Under the pieces are notes generated by a model. That model saw only the letters and a list, made by a program, of their open reading frames with translations, ran no database searches and was not told where the DNA came from. The position numbers and the translations under genes were made by a program. Shown in pieces: positions 1 through 12,326 of a stretch of DNA of 64,000 bases (position 1 is its first letter; each line of letters begins with the position of its first letter). This DNA comes from Strongyloides papillosus (lineage: Eukaryota; Nematoda; Chromadorea; Rhabditida; Strongyloididae), in NCBI GenBank assembly GCA_005656395.1, contig SRSI01000006.1, positions 310,001-374,000 on the forward strand. The letters are read 5' to 3'.

Positions 1-326
1 CATGAAGGTTTTTATTTAGTAAAAATGCCTTTTAGAGAGAATATTAGAAAAATTCACGAGGTAGAAGTTAATAATTTAATAAATCCTCAGATTGAAACTA
101 GATTATTTATTGATAGGCTTACATCTAATTTTAATCCACTTCACTATGATGATCCAATGTTAGCAAGACATTATCAAGGAGTTGAAGCTTTAGCTCTGGA
201 ACAAAAAACAACTGAAATGAAAGAACCACATAATTGTTTACGTAAGTTTAAATTTACTTATTTTTTACAAAGTACTTTTTAGAACCATATTTTATTAGTA
301 GAAATTTTATCAACGAAGATAGATAA
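1..326 (+). CDS. cku-70: Ku70 C-terminal end (partial, 5' cut by window edge)
   Basis: This is the C-terminal end of Ku70, the DNA-end-binding subunit of the Ku heterodimer in non-homologous end joining, acting in the nucleus. Reading is open from base 1. The stretch GFYLVKMPFRENIRK followed by LHYDDPMLARHYQGVEALAL matches the end of the Ku70 core in order and spacing (vertebrate form ends in ...NPVLQQHFRNLEALALD). A 41-nt GT-AG intron lies at 242-282. The last exon (283-326) adds about 14 residues and ends with TAA at 324-326. There is no room for the C-terminal linker and SAP domain of vertebrate Ku70, so the protein ends soon after the core. The 5' part lies outside the window. Identification is by remembered family pattern, and I am fairly sure of it. 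Confidence 0.85.
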
Positions 327-785
327 ACATTCACAATACAAATAATATTGTTTAAAAAATTAATAAAAAAAACAATGTTACGACTAAAAGTTACTATTCA
401 ATTTTAATGTTTCACGGTAATTTTTGATTTGTTCTAATTAATGATATAAAATATCTAAGTAAAATTACCGTTTTTACATAACATTTTAAGATCTAATAGT
501 TACTTTTAAATTTTCATCATATAAGTTAAACATTTATAAATTATTTAATAAGTTTTTAAATATTTATGAATGCATTATGATAAATGTCCATTAGTTTAAA
601 AAATGTTTAAGAAATAAATTTAAAACATCTATTTATGAATGAAATAATGAATTATTTAGAATTTAAATCATTTATAGTAAATTCATTATTCAAATAGACA
701 TTGATTCTTATAAATGAAATATCATAGTGGTGTTTTCATTGTAATTTAGCACAAAAAAAAGTTTTTCTAATTTATTGGTAATTAC
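327..785. other. Intergenic, convergent 3' ends
   Basis: AT-rich sequence between the convergent ends of Ku70 (+) and the TIL-domain gene (-). It presumably holds both 3' UTRs. Short AT-rich partial palindromes (for example around 640-700) are the only structure seen. No open frame or RNA gene is recognised. Confidence 0.6.
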
Positions 786-1312
786 TTAAAGTTTAGGTCG
801 CTGAGCTTTTAATTTCCTACATTCCGTATGGCTAATACATCGATTTCCATGTAGAACAAAACCACTTAAACATATACATCTTGGTTTTTGGCAGTGTTTA
901 GACTTTTTACACTTCTTAGAACTTCTTTGGAAACATTCTTTTGGACATTCCTTTGGGCATTTTGAATAAACCATGTTTTCATTACATTTAGGGACTTTTG
1001 GCTTTCTTGTTGTTGTAATAGGTTTTTTAGGGCATCTTGACTTTAAAATACATTTTCCTCTTTTATCTAATGCATATTTGCCAGTACATACACATGGTTT
1101 TCTTGATTTTTTTGAACATTTCAATTTTGATAAACTATCACACTTTTGTGAGCATTGATATTTTCTATTTGAAACAAACGTGTAATTTCTTGGACAAGTA
1201 GGTTTTCTACTTGAAATAATTTGAGAAAGTGTTGAGAAAATTGCTATGAATGTTAACTAAAAAATAAAATATCAATTTAAGAATTAACAAAACTTACTAC
1301 TTTTAATTTCAT
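786..1312 (-). CDS. Secreted cysteine-rich protein with two TIL (trypsin inhibitor-like) domains
   Basis: This is a small secreted protein of about 160 residues, probably a protease inhibitor-like product. Exon 1 (1312-1298) encodes only MKLKV. A 41-nt intron (1257-1297) separates it from exon 2 (1256-786). The N-terminus is a hydrophobic signal peptide (VLTFIAIFSTLSQ). Two cysteine clusters follow. The second holds ten cysteines and ends GFVLHGNRCISHTEC, the usual TIL ending (G-[FY]-x-x-x-x-x-x-C-[IV]). The first has only eight cysteines, so it lacks one predicted disulfide. The linker is basic with KKPITTTRKPKVPK. The ATG at 1312 was chosen because the one five bases upstream (1317) stops after two codons. 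TIL proteins inhibit serine proteases in other nematodes. No reactive-site prediction is made here. Confidence 0.8.
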
Positions 1313-1859
1313 ATCATACGCTAATATATATTACAATAAATATAGCTATTTATATTCATAGGAAAAATGTCATTTTTAAATTATAAAACAATTTTTTAGG
1401 CAAGTAAAATAAATATTAAATATTTCCAAGAATTAATGACCACTGTAAAGTGCGTACATCCTGGTTTTTAAAGATACTTTTTATCAGGTAAAAATATCAT
1501 TTATAACAGTAAAAGTGCAAAAATTACATAGGAATTTAATATAAAATCAAAATATTTGTAATTACTTTAATTTAATAGAAAGAACTAAATGTTTGCACTG
1601 TTATTGTAAATACTAAATAATTACTGATGTTTTGTGAAATGTTTTATCAGTAATATTTCTAAACTTTTGTAAAAAGAAGACAATTAAATGATAAAAAAAC
1701 TATTTTATTGTAAGGTGTAAAAAATTTTACAACGTCTTTTAAACACTTTTGTTCTCAACATTTCTTATAAAAATAAAAAAGAAAATATCACTCAATCAAT
1801 ACTTTATTAAATTCCATGAATATAAAATTTGAAAATCACCTATATCTTCGTTAAACGAT
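1313..1859. other. Intergenic between TIL gene and SDHC
   Basis: AT-rich spacer, upstream of the TIL gene and downstream of SDHC, both on the minus strand. It should contain the SDHC 3' UTR and the TIL promoter. No open frame above chance and no RNA gene seen. Confidence 0.5.
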
Positions 1860-2513
1860 TCAATTTTTAAGAACTTCTTTAATTGGTCTTCTTTGTGCAT
1901 TAAGTACACAGAAAAGTGCAATAACTGCTGTTATAGCTAATGTGGCGTATCCGGTCTTGTAAATTGTGGCTAAATCAGCTCCAATGCCAAATTCATATCC
2001 CTAAAAAATCTATATTACTAAGAACATTTTATCCCACTTACTAAGAAACGAATTCCATTGAAAATGTGGTATATAATTGGGAATGCAATTATAAATTTAA
2101 AAGCGCCCAATATAGGTGATGGAATATGAAAACTTTCAATGAGCTCGCAGAATTGTGTGAAATTATATGGAAGTAAGGCGAAACCAGCACCTCCAACAAC
2201 AAGTACACCACCCATTATTGAACCAGATATTCTAGAAAGTCCAGAGAGTCCCCATGTCATCTGCATTTGGTAAATTCCTATGGATGGAGATAAAGGACGC
2301 TTTAAAGCCTTTTGTGTTTGAAGGTAATTCCAACCAAACTTTTGAATAGGTGTTTTACTATCGATGGTGAGGATGCGTGAACTGAAATTTTAACATTTTA
2401 TTGTCTAACTTCAAGATTTTAAACAAAAATTACCTTGTTTTTATGGTTCTTCCACCAATGAGATGAAGTCTCGTTGATGCGCATAAGCGTGAAGCAAGTG
2501 GCATGAAACTCAT
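1860..2513 (-). CDS. mev-1: Succinate dehydrogenase cytochrome b560 subunit (SDHC)
   Basis: This is the membrane anchor of mitochondrial complex II, which passes electrons from succinate to ubiquinone and binds heme b. Three exons (2513-2434, 2381-2042, 2000-1860) with consistent phases give 186 residues. Introns are 52 and 41 nt. Diagnostic motifs are KRPLSPSIGIYQMQMTWGLS followed by GLSRISG (family RPLSPH-x-x-I-Y ... S-x-x-HR-x-[ST]G). The heme-ligand region YHIFNGIRFL matches H-x-x-NG-[IM]-R-[HF]-L. Three hydrophobic segments are visible, the last ending in a short basic tail. The first ~35 residues are Arg/Ser-rich, as expected for a mitochondrial presequence. The ATG at 2513 is the only one in frame upstream of the motif. 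In C. elegans the orthologue is mev-1. Confidence 0.93.
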
Positions 2514-2889
2514 CTTAAAACTCTTCTCAGTTATCTATAAATAAATTTTATATATATCACGTAGAATAAAGAAAAATTGATGTATATTGGAAAAATGATT
2601 ATAAACAATGTTAACGTACAAAGTGGCTGAGTACCAAATGTTTTAAAACGAAAATATTATGTGAAAAAAAATAGTAGTTGTTTTAAAAAAATATCAAATA
2701 TATAGTAGTTTCAAAAAAATTACATAAAAATTTATTTAATAAAGATTTTGCTTTCATTTTAATTAATAATTTTAGTAAACAAAAAAAACAATAAATATAA
2801 TGTTAATAATTTCTTGTTGATGTTTTACATTATTTTACTTTTTATTATATAACCAATTTATACAGAAATTGTATTAAGTAACAATAAGT
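2514..2889. other. Intergenic between SDHC and PPEF-type phosphatase
   Basis: AT-rich 376-base spacer between two minus-strand genes. It is the likely SDHC promoter plus the phosphatase 3' UTR. No coding or structured RNA signal seen. Confidence 0.5.
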
Positions 2890-5515
2890 TTAATTGTTTT
2901 TATCAACTAATCTAAAAGCCTCCAAAAATTCGTTAAGATCTATAAAACCATCTTTATTAAAATCTATACTTTCAGCTATTTCTTTAATATCATCTTCACC
3001 AAATGATAGTTTTGTAAATTCTTCTAAAACTTTACAACCTTCAAAAAATTCTTGCATTGATATTTTTCCAGAATTATCTTTATCCATGAATCTGAACAAT
3101 GTTTCTAAAACATTCTTATGACGATAAAATGTTTCTGTTATCCCACCACTATCTTTTTCACGATCATCTCTTCCGAACTTTACAATTGGGAAATTTTTAT
3201 AAAATACAGATTTTTCATCACTATCAACTTTTACCAGTTTTGGAGCTAATGCTCTCCATGGAACATTTAATTTTGTGGTATTTGATACAATTTGACACCA
3301 TTGATGTAGTGATATTTTTCCTGTGTCATGTGGATCAAGTAATGCAAGTTCTCTTTGTAATTCACTATTATGTGCTGCAATTTTTTCTCGTAAATCTTTA
3401 ATTGCACTTTCTTCTACCAAACTTATTCTTTCTCGTACTGTTGTTTTTCTGTGGACTTTACTTGCCATGTATTGAATAAAATGGGGTTGTAAATGGGATC
3501 CCATAAACTTAACATAAGCACCTCTATTACTACCTGTTTCATAATAATTTGACGCAGAAAAAATTGTCAAACATGTATTGTTATGCATATATTCATAACC
3601 TTCATATTTACATTCATGAGATCGAACTATAAGTTTTAGATTATTTTTATTTAAAAAATCTTTTGTAATATCAGGTCCAAAGTAAGAACCACCTCCTCTA
3701 AATACATTAGGACTACAACCATTTTGAGCTTTTGGGTCACTCCATAATATATCTAATACTAATCCCCATTCTTCACTATTAATACCTTTTCTTCCTGTTT
3801 CTGCATTTTCATTAACTGGAGGACGTAAAACACTAATATATTTTTGTCTTGGTAATTTTCTTAATTTATCTAGATCAACTTTATTAGAAACACCTCCATG
3901 TGTTACAAATATTTGATTTTCTATTATAGTAGCTAGTGGTAACCATGAATAAATATCATCGATTAATTTAAGAACAGAATTTGTATGATCTTTATATTTA
4001 GCATTTATTTCTTTAACAAATCCATATCTTAAATTCATAATATGGTCTTCATGATTTCCTCTATTTACAACAAACGATGAAGGATTTAAAATTAAAAATG
4101 ACATTAGAACAATAAATATTTCTATACTTTGCCCTCCTCTATCTACAAAATCACCATTAAAAACGTATGGATTATCTATTGATGGAAAACCATTTTTATA
4201 TAATATAATACATAAGTCATCAAATTTTCCATGTAAATCTCCACATACGGTTATTTGCTTGGCAATTGAGGTTGACATATCCACTACTGTTGACATATTT
4301 TTAAGTATTTTTCTTGCTTCGTGAAATATCAAAAACATATATTTTATATGAAGAGTTTTATTATGTTTAAAATGTTCTATCATCTGTTCAACATGATGGT
4401 TTTTTAAAGGTAAAGAAATATTGGGTCCTTTGTAATTTTTTTCAATTTTAAATTTATTTGGATTTGTTGCTTCTAACAAAACACGTTCCATTTCAGTAAC
4501 ATCTAAAATATATTTTACAATTAAAAATATTTCTTATCAATTTACCGTTAGGTTTTGTAAATTCTGCCAGTGCTGAAAAAATGTCGTCAGTAATTATAAT
4601 TAAACAATTAAATCTACCATTATTGAATTTTCCTTCTTGTTGTGTAATACTTTCTTGATTAATCATTGCTGAAATTATATCAGTGAAGAAATTATACAAT
4701 TTTATTTGATCTTGTTCTCCAGCATATTCAAGAGCAGTAAAAATTGTCCAAGTAGCTTTTCTCCGTGCTTCAAGTCTTGCAAGACACCTTCTATACCATT
4801 TTTGAATTAAAATTGCAGATTTTATTGCTGTAAAAAAACATACTATAAAAAACATTCTTTAAAAATTTAAAAAGCACTGCATCAAAATATATAACACACA
4901 ACAGAAATAAACAAAAGGAACATACACATTGGAGGAGAACTACTTCTCTTTTTATTATAACTATTTACTCTATTAACAATATCACTCTCTTTTTTAGTAG
5001 AATAATTACTATCATTAAAAACACTATTCCCACCATTATCATTATTATCATTGCAAATCGGAGTTTCAATACTAGATGTTTGTTTTAATTTAATGTTATT
5101 GGTAACATAAGAATTTTTATCATTAGCCGATCTACTGCTTCTTTGACTGTTATCAGTAGCATTTAAATTATTTTGACTTTTATTAGTATTTTTAGGATAA
5201 TTCGAAGTATTAGAATTTAAAGAAGGTATTATATTTGGTTTTGGGTTAATTCGTGATTGACGAGCAACGGCTGAAACATTTTCATGTTACAAAAAGAATC
5301 ATTAAAATAAGAGGATTTATAGTAGGGAATTGGGTTAATCAAGCAAGCCTTTTTTTTATCAAAAAAGGAATTTCTGATCAATCTTTTTTAAACTTACTTA
5401 ATTCAGCCGAAATATTTTTCTTATTGTTGTCTAGTAAGTTATGATTACCATTATAATCTTTTTTACTTTTATTTTTATTTGAATTTTTTTGTAGTAAACT
5501 TTGACCACAACCCAT
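2890..5515 (-). CDS. pef-1: Serine/threonine protein phosphatase with EF-hands (PPEF/RdgC type)
   Basis: This is a calcium-regulated PPP-family phosphatase of the RdgC/PPEF type, about 785 residues. Four exons: 5515-5398, 5270-4926, 4827-4546, 4502-2890. The N-terminus MGCGQS is a consensus for myristoylation and palmitoylation, as in human PPEF1 (MGCSSS), so membrane attachment is expected. Residues ~25-155 are an Asn/Ser-rich linker absent from the short human N-terminus. An IQ motif follows ([20 protein letters not shown]). Phosphatase motifs are intact: GDLHG (~335), [12 protein letters not shown] and the later RSHE. The C-terminal part carries EF-hands, with good calcium loops [13 protein letters not shown] and [13 protein letters not shown] plus a weaker [13 protein letters not shown]. 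All introns are GT-AG and phases agree. In other animals this family acts in sensory neurons. Confidence 0.92.
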
Positions 5516-7856
5516 ATTTATATAATAATTATTTGTTTTAGTTTGTTTTTTAATTTAATGTATAAAAATTACTTCATAAATAATGTGGGTAGATTCTATA
5601 AATATTTATCGTTATTTTTTAATAACAATTTTTTTAAAAAATGTTTTTAGATACTTTTTAAAAAATATAACAACCACTTATTTGAAATATTTAACATCCT
5701 CATAAACATACGCTTAAATAATTTGGGAAAGCTATTTTTACTAACATCATATAAATACCACTAACACTGTTACATAATATGGCATAAACAAAAAGCTTAT
5801 ATCTTGATTTTAAAGACATGACATAATGTTAAGGTTATGTTACATTATGTAAATGACATTAATAGATATAATGATAAATAAAAAGACTTATAAAGAAAGA
5901 TAACCTTTTGTTCAAATGTTTAACATATATTAAATTAAATTACAAGCTACTTAAAATATTTTATTTAAAATACAATATTTCATGACGCATCAACGAAGTT
6001 AAATAATATTTAATATGTTGGTTATCCGAATAATATAAGCATCAATAACTATTAATCATAGATGATTTTGTTGGCATATAGATTTTAAAAAAATATTTAC
6101 ATATATAAGAGATTATATAAAATTAATTAGATCATTTGAAAATGTGATGATTAGACAATTTTAAGAATGTTTACCTATATACAAAAAATTTTATTAATCC
6201 CGATATCTGATAAAATATCACAAATTTGTAGTATCTGATGATTTAATAAATGATAAATAAATTTATTATAATGTGTAGATTAATTTTTTATAAACCAAGT
6301 CTGTGTGGCTTAGAATGAAAGATAAGGTGTACTAGAAAATTTTTATATAATAATGTAGAAATATCACATCTTTTTCAACAGCTTTTATACTTTAGCCCTC
6401 TTAATAGACTTTATATAAAAGTTATGCATATGTATGAATAGGTATACAAATTTATATACTCAACTTAAATTATCAAGAATCAAATATAATAATATAACCA
6501 CGTAATAGTTTATTATTCAATTTAAATACCTTTTAATTCTTATATACATCTAACTAAAAATTTAAAATATATTTCTAACATATTCTGATGATTTTAAATT
6601 CTTTTAATGCAAATATAATTTTTTTTTGATTTTTAATTTTAAAAAATTGTGAAAAAATATTAATATTAGTAAAAGTATTTGTAAAAAAATAGTATTATTA
6701 TATTGTAAAAAATTTTTGGTAATTTTTCATTCTTAATAGAAAAAAGTATAAAATAAATAACTTTAAACAAAATAATATTTAAAATTGAAAGATTTCTGTA
6801 AATTTTTCACTTGTTTAGGTAAATAATTGTCAATTAAATGATATCAAATATATATACAAATATACATTAAAAAACAACACAACATCTCTTTTATAGAACA
6901 ATTTTTTTAATTAAACTAAAACATTTAGAAATTTTTTCACAATACATTCTGTCTACAATACTATCTTTCATCCTCATATCTATATATTTTATATTAATAT
7001 CTACTTATGGCAGGTATTATCATTAAAATCTTTATCAAAATATTTTTCTCATTTATAATATAAACAGACAACTGTCTATATATAAATATACATATTTCCC
7101 TTTAAACTTGAGCCATCTTCTTTAACATTACTTTATGTTAGCTTTCATACAATCAACCATAAAATATCTTTTTACAACAAGGAAATTTAAGTCTTAGCTT
7201 TAATTACAAATAACAATATTCTTTAATTTTTTCATCAAAATAAAAAAATAATATTTTTTTCTATCGTGGTAAATTAGCAAACGTGTTTAATTTTAGGCGC
7301 TTTAAAAATTTATTTATTCCTAAACAAATCTTTAAACATATTTAAAATATCAAATGAAAAAATATTTTAAAGGTTTCATGATACAGGTGTAGAAAAGCTT
7401 GGTTTATTAGAATTATTATATTGTCACTTTAGTATTAAATAACATGTAAATAATTGTATGATGACAGGAAAATAAAGTTTTTATAAACAAAATAGGCTTC
7501 ACTATACATTACTCATAAGTATTATAAAGAGGCATCTAAATATTATATTTAATGACTATCTTAATTATCTCCTCTTATATGAACATTTATAGTAGAAATA
7601 TAACTTTTATGAAATGTATAATAATGTTTTAATTAATGTGGAAAATCAGATTACATTTACACAAAAATGAATGTTGAAAACATAAATTGCACATTTATAA
7701 AATAACTGTTATTAAAATTTTTCTAAAATTAAACTACTTATATCTGCTTAAATTTCAGGGTATTTACAAAAAGATAATAACTAATACATAGATAAAAATA
7801 TTTAAAAATAAAACGTATAATCTGCTATAACAAATATGAAACAACAAAAATAGAAG
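5516..7856. other. Long AT-rich intergenic region between PPEF and NVL
   Basis: About 2.3 kb with dense stops in all frames. Since both flanking genes are on the minus strand, it holds the phosphatase promoter and the NVL 3' UTR. Repeated short AT words are seen (around 5760-5880) but no tandem array, tRNA or transposon end. Confidence 0.5.
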
Positions 7857-10003
7857 TCACAATTCTGAAGCATGTTTAAACTCTTGACAAAGATAATATT
7901 TCATTTGATGATCTGAAACTGACGCCTTCATTTTAGCTAAAGCCCTTTCAAAATGTTTTATAGTTATCGAATGAAGATAAGATTCACCATTTTGTATATC
8001 TCTTACTGCTAGCATTGACGCTTGATGCAAAAGTTGGGCAATATCAGCACCGCTAAAATTCTTTACTTTTTCCATTTCACAAACTTCTTTAAAAGTTCTT
8101 TCCCAATTGTCAACTTTTGGTTTTGTTCCATATTTTGAAATTTTTGTTAGTATGTCTATCTTATCTTCACTTGTAGGTATACCTACATAAACTTTTCTAT
8201 CTAATCTACCTGGTCTTAAAATAGCTGGGTCAACAATATCTAAACGATTAGTCGCAGCAATCAAATAAACATCATTTCTGCCCTCTATACCATCCATTTC
8301 AGTAAGTAGTTGATTTACAAGTCTCGTTTCACTAGATTGGGATTTTGAAGATCTAACTGGTGCTAAAGCATCAATCTCATCGAAAAAAATAACACATGGG
8401 GAAGAGTTTCGAGCTCTTTGAAATACCGTCCTTACTGCTCTTTCACTTTCACCCACATACATATTTATTAATTCCGGACCTTTAACACTTATAAAATTTA
8501 ATTTTGATTGGTTTGCTACCGCTTTTGCAACTAAAGTTTTTCCACACCCTGGGGGTCCATATAAAAGTATTCCAGAAGCTTTAGATGTTATATTTAATGA
8601 TGTAAAAATTTCAGACTTTGTAATTGGATACAAAATAGCCCAATTTAACTCATCTCGTACTTTAGCTAAAGCACCAATGTCTTCCCAAGATACATCAGGA
8701 ACTGTTGCAAATCCTTCACGTATTGCACTTGGTTGAATTTTCTTACGCGCTTCATCAAAATCGATTTTTTCAACAATGAAATTTGATACTTGTTCTTCAT
8801 TTAGTGTATAATTCATCATTTCTAGTACATGCTGCGTTTTCATTGACAACGTTTCGTCATCTCTTCCGATATTGAAATTGTCTCTTAAAAAACGTCTAAT
8901 GGATATCATAGATGCCTCCCGAACAAGTGATTGAATATCAGCTCCAACATATCCAGGAATTTCTTTTGAAATAATAGGAATAATTTTATCAGGTTCTGAT
9001 ATTTTAACATTTCTAGTCAGTTTTTTTAAGATTTCAGTTCTTCCATTCTCATTAGGTATACCAAAAAATAATTCTTTGTCAAATCTTCCTGCTCTTCTTA
9101 AACCTTCATCAATATCCTCTATTTTGTGAGTTGTACCAATAACAATAATACCACTCAAATTCATATTTTTACCATCATCAGTTTCCATGTCATTTTCATT
9201 AGAATTATTTTCTGTTGATTTTCCAATATCATCCATACACTGCATTAATTGAGATACCAAGCGATTTTGTGATTGTTTATCTTTACTGTAAGAGCTAGCA
9301 ATAACTTCTACTTGGTCAAGTAATAATACACATGAACGAACTTTTTCTGCTGCTATAAAAACATTTCTCAAATTTTCTTCACTTTTGCCTGTTACACCAC
9401 CAAATATTTTACTACAGCTTACTTTAATTAATGGAATTTTTAATAACTCAGCCAATGCTTCACCGAACATTGTTTTCCCCGTACCCCTAGGACCGTGTAA
9501 AATTATTCCCTTTGGTGGAGACATTCCAATAGCTTTAAAGATACTACCTTGTTTTAAATATAAACACATTTCTAATGCTTCCTATAAAATTATTAAATGT
9601 AAAAAGATGTTTCTTTCCTTACATATTTTTGTTGATCTATTCCGCCCATATCTTCAAAAGAAGTTGTTGAATCAGTTATCACATATGCCCCATTATTGCT
9701 AGCTTCATTACCCATTGATTTTTTTAAAAGTGATTTTTCAATATCATCATCAACATCATTTTTCCTTTTTTTTCCTTTTTGAAATGTTGTACGTGGTGTC
9801 GTATCGTTATTATATGATTTTTCACTGCACGAAAGTGTAGAGTTTTTTGATTTTGAACAACTATCATTTATTGTTCCTCCATTATTTATTATTTGAATTT
9901 CTGCAATATCAGTATCCACATTTGTTTCATTTTTAACAATAAATTTAGAATCAGTATTTAGAGGTTTATTATTATACAATGATCTCATTAAATTTCTACT
10001 CAT
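7857..10003 (-). CDS. mac-1: Nuclear VCP-like AAA ATPase (NVL / MAC-1)
   Basis: This is a type II AAA ATPase of the NVL/Rix7 group. In other eukaryotes these remodel pre-60S ribosomal particles in the nucleolus. Two exons (10003-9623 and 9581-7857, 41-nt intron) give 701 residues. Residues 1-~115 are low-complexity with a basic nuclear-signal-like run (KGKKRKNDVDDD), followed by TSFEDMGGIDQQKY, the usual start of D1. D1 has Walker A GPRGTGKT but an altered Walker B, LLLDQVEVIA, where the catalytic Glu is Gln. D2 (~residue 465) has an intact Walker A GPPGCGKT, Walker B FFDEIDALAP and arginine finger region LRPGRLDRKVYVG. The protein is shorter than human NVL (856), mostly at the N-terminus. 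It is divergently transcribed from the PLK4-like gene, 197 bases away. Confidence 0.92.
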
Positions 10004-10200
10004 TATAAAAATTTATAATTTGAAATTTCCTAAAAATAGAACATTAAAAAAATGGATTTCAACCTACTTTAATTCATTGAAAATTAAATATTATCGTTGT
10101 AAAAGAATCCATTGGGATTATGTCACCCTGGAAAAAGCGGCAAAATACCTTTTGCATCATTACCATAACTATCTATTGATGTTTTAAGCGTGTTAAATAT
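10004..10200. promoter_or_regulatory. Shared divergent promoter region, NVL / PLK4-like
   Basis: Only 197 bases separate the two start codons on opposite strands, so the promoters must overlap or adjoin here. It contains a patch less AT-rich than its surroundings (about 10108-10140). No named factor site is claimed. Confidence 0.5.
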
Positions 10201-12326
10201 ATGAATAAATGGGAAAAAGTGGTAAATTAGAGGTGAGGTTTGGAATTTAAAAAATATAATATTATTTTTTAGAAAGATTACCAAATTATTAAAGAAATTG
10301 GACGAGGTGGATTTGGAATTGTCTACAAAGCAATTCGTAATAATGACAAAAAAGAAGTAGCTATCAAGATTGTAAGTTTCTCTTTAAGTAAATTTAATAA
10401 TTTTGTTTTTCAGGTTGATACAACTCGTGTCAGCCCCGTTAGGCTATCACAAGAATTAAAGGCATTAAGATCATTGAAATCTATGCACATAGTTGAATTC
10501 TATGATGATTTTACCGAGAATGATAGTCATTGTATTGTTATGGAATATTGTATACATGGGTCATTGAGACAATATATAAAAGAAAATGGTCCGTTATCAG
10601 ATGAAATTGCTGCATTTGTTCTACGACAACTGGTACTTGGCGTAAATAGTATACACAAAGCCAATATGATGCATAGAGATTTATCCACAGGAAATGTCTT
10701 GATATATGAAATTTCTAAGGATGGGAATCTTTATATAAAATTAGCAGATTTTGGACTGGCTACAAATTTGAATGTCAACAAAGTAGCTGCTACAATTGTT
10801 GGAACGCCAGGTTTTATTGCTCCACAAGTCTATGAGAGATCTTATGGACCAGGAGCTGATGTTTATTCGCTAGGTTGTATTTTATATTCAATGTTGACAG
10901 GTAAAGAGCCTCCACGACAGCCTGGTGAGAAACCTGATCCTAAGGATTTTATCGGTTTGTCGGATGACGCTGTTGAATTGATAAAACTTATGATGGATCC
11001 AGATCCTAATCTTCGAATTCCTTTATTAAATATACAAAGGACATCGTTCTTCAACAGAGCTTTGGGTATTGCGGTTTCCCGCGATGGTTATATCAGCAGA
11101 GAAAGGTCTATTGATAGTGGACATCGTAGTAGATCAAAAGGAAGCTCTTATCCTTATCAGAGATCTTCAAATGACAAACATCGTAATCACTATAGGTCTC
11201 AGTCAATTGGAAAACAGAAATCTTCTAATATAAAATCTGATTCAGCGTTTGAGAGTAATCCTATATCACATTATAATGATAAAGATTTGTACTCTCATGT
11301 CCCACGGCATCAGGAAAGATCATCTCGTCCATCAAAATATAGTATTTCAAATGGTTACAATAAAAATAGCAATGAACTAAATGATAATAGAAAAATTTCA
11401 GCATTACTCAACAATTGTAGCAATTTATCGTTAAAAACGATAGGCAGTGTTGGTTTAAAAAAAGACAAAGTATATTCACTAGAATGGCCTTTAAAGATGT
11501 ATTTTCTTGGGACGATTTCATCAATAACCAAATCTGGTCGATTTTCTGTTACAAATGGAACTACTTTTACGTTTGAATCTATTGATTCCAAAGGTTACAT
11601 GCATGCTATAATGGTTGTAGATCAGGAACGTTGTGCTGAGGATCAGTTAGTAAAATTATATGTGTTAGATAGAACAGTTAAGTTTTCAGAACAGTTATGC
11701 ATTTCAGATGATATTTTAAATGAAAGGCATCCTATTGTATATAGAAATATTAATGATTTAATGAAAAGTCGTCTTGCAAATGAATGTTACACAAGGATAT
11801 ACTGTTGCAGTAAAAAATTTGCCGCCCGTGCTGCTAAGATTATTTTAAACTCTCCAGAGGGTTTGCCTAGATGCACGGTGAAGTATATGTTTAACGGGGA
11901 TTTCCGCTTAATTTTTCCTGATGGTCGTATTGCAGTGCAAAAGGTAGATTCGTTAGATATTTTATGTACTGATATAGATAATCGATCGGTTTCATTGACA
12001 AATGAAGAAATTGATTCATTCAAACGTGTGAGGAATTTCTGTTTGAGTTATAACAGTCTTTCAAACTCTACAGGTTCATCTGATAAAGAAAATTTCATAT
12101 TACCTCCGGGTAAATATAAGTTAAAATATGTATGTTTATATTTACATGAGATTTTTTAATAAATATTGAATTTTAGTCTAGAGGAGATGGAAAAATGGTC
12201 GGCATACAAACAGAAGATTCTCGTGGAGTAATTCGGCTTCTTCGTGAGTCAACTACACAGAAGAATGGATATATTTTTACAGAAAAGGGGGTTACGAGAA
12301 GCGGTTTACATATCAAGGACAGCTGA
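10201..12326 (+). CDS. PLK4: Polo-like kinase 4 (PLK4/SAK)-type kinase with polo-box region
   Basis: This is a serine/threonine kinase of the PLK4/SAK kind, the centriole-duplication kinase, 661 residues. Four exons: 10201-10221, 10273-10371, 10414-12129, 12177-12326, all phase 0. The kinase domain (~9-265) starts YQIIKEIGRGGFGIVYKA. It has VAIKIV (catalytic Lys), HRDLSTGNVLI, ADFGLATN (DFG) and GTPGFIAPQVYE (activation loop end). The middle is Ser/Arg-rich linker. Residues ~390-560 resemble the tandem polo-box (cryptic) region of PLK4, with NSPEGLPRCTVKYMFNGDF then PDGRIAVQKVDS matching the family's NSPG...F-[DE]-V-x-F-x-DG pattern. C. elegans does this job with the diverged ZYG-1, so this could be called its orthologue. 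The kinase call is certain; PLK4 is likely. Confidence 0.82.

Noticed and set aside
5516..7856. Search for tRNA genes in this and the other gaps
   Set aside because: No A-box/B-box pair such as GGTTCGANNC found by eye in any intergenic region of the window; also no CRISPR-like array.
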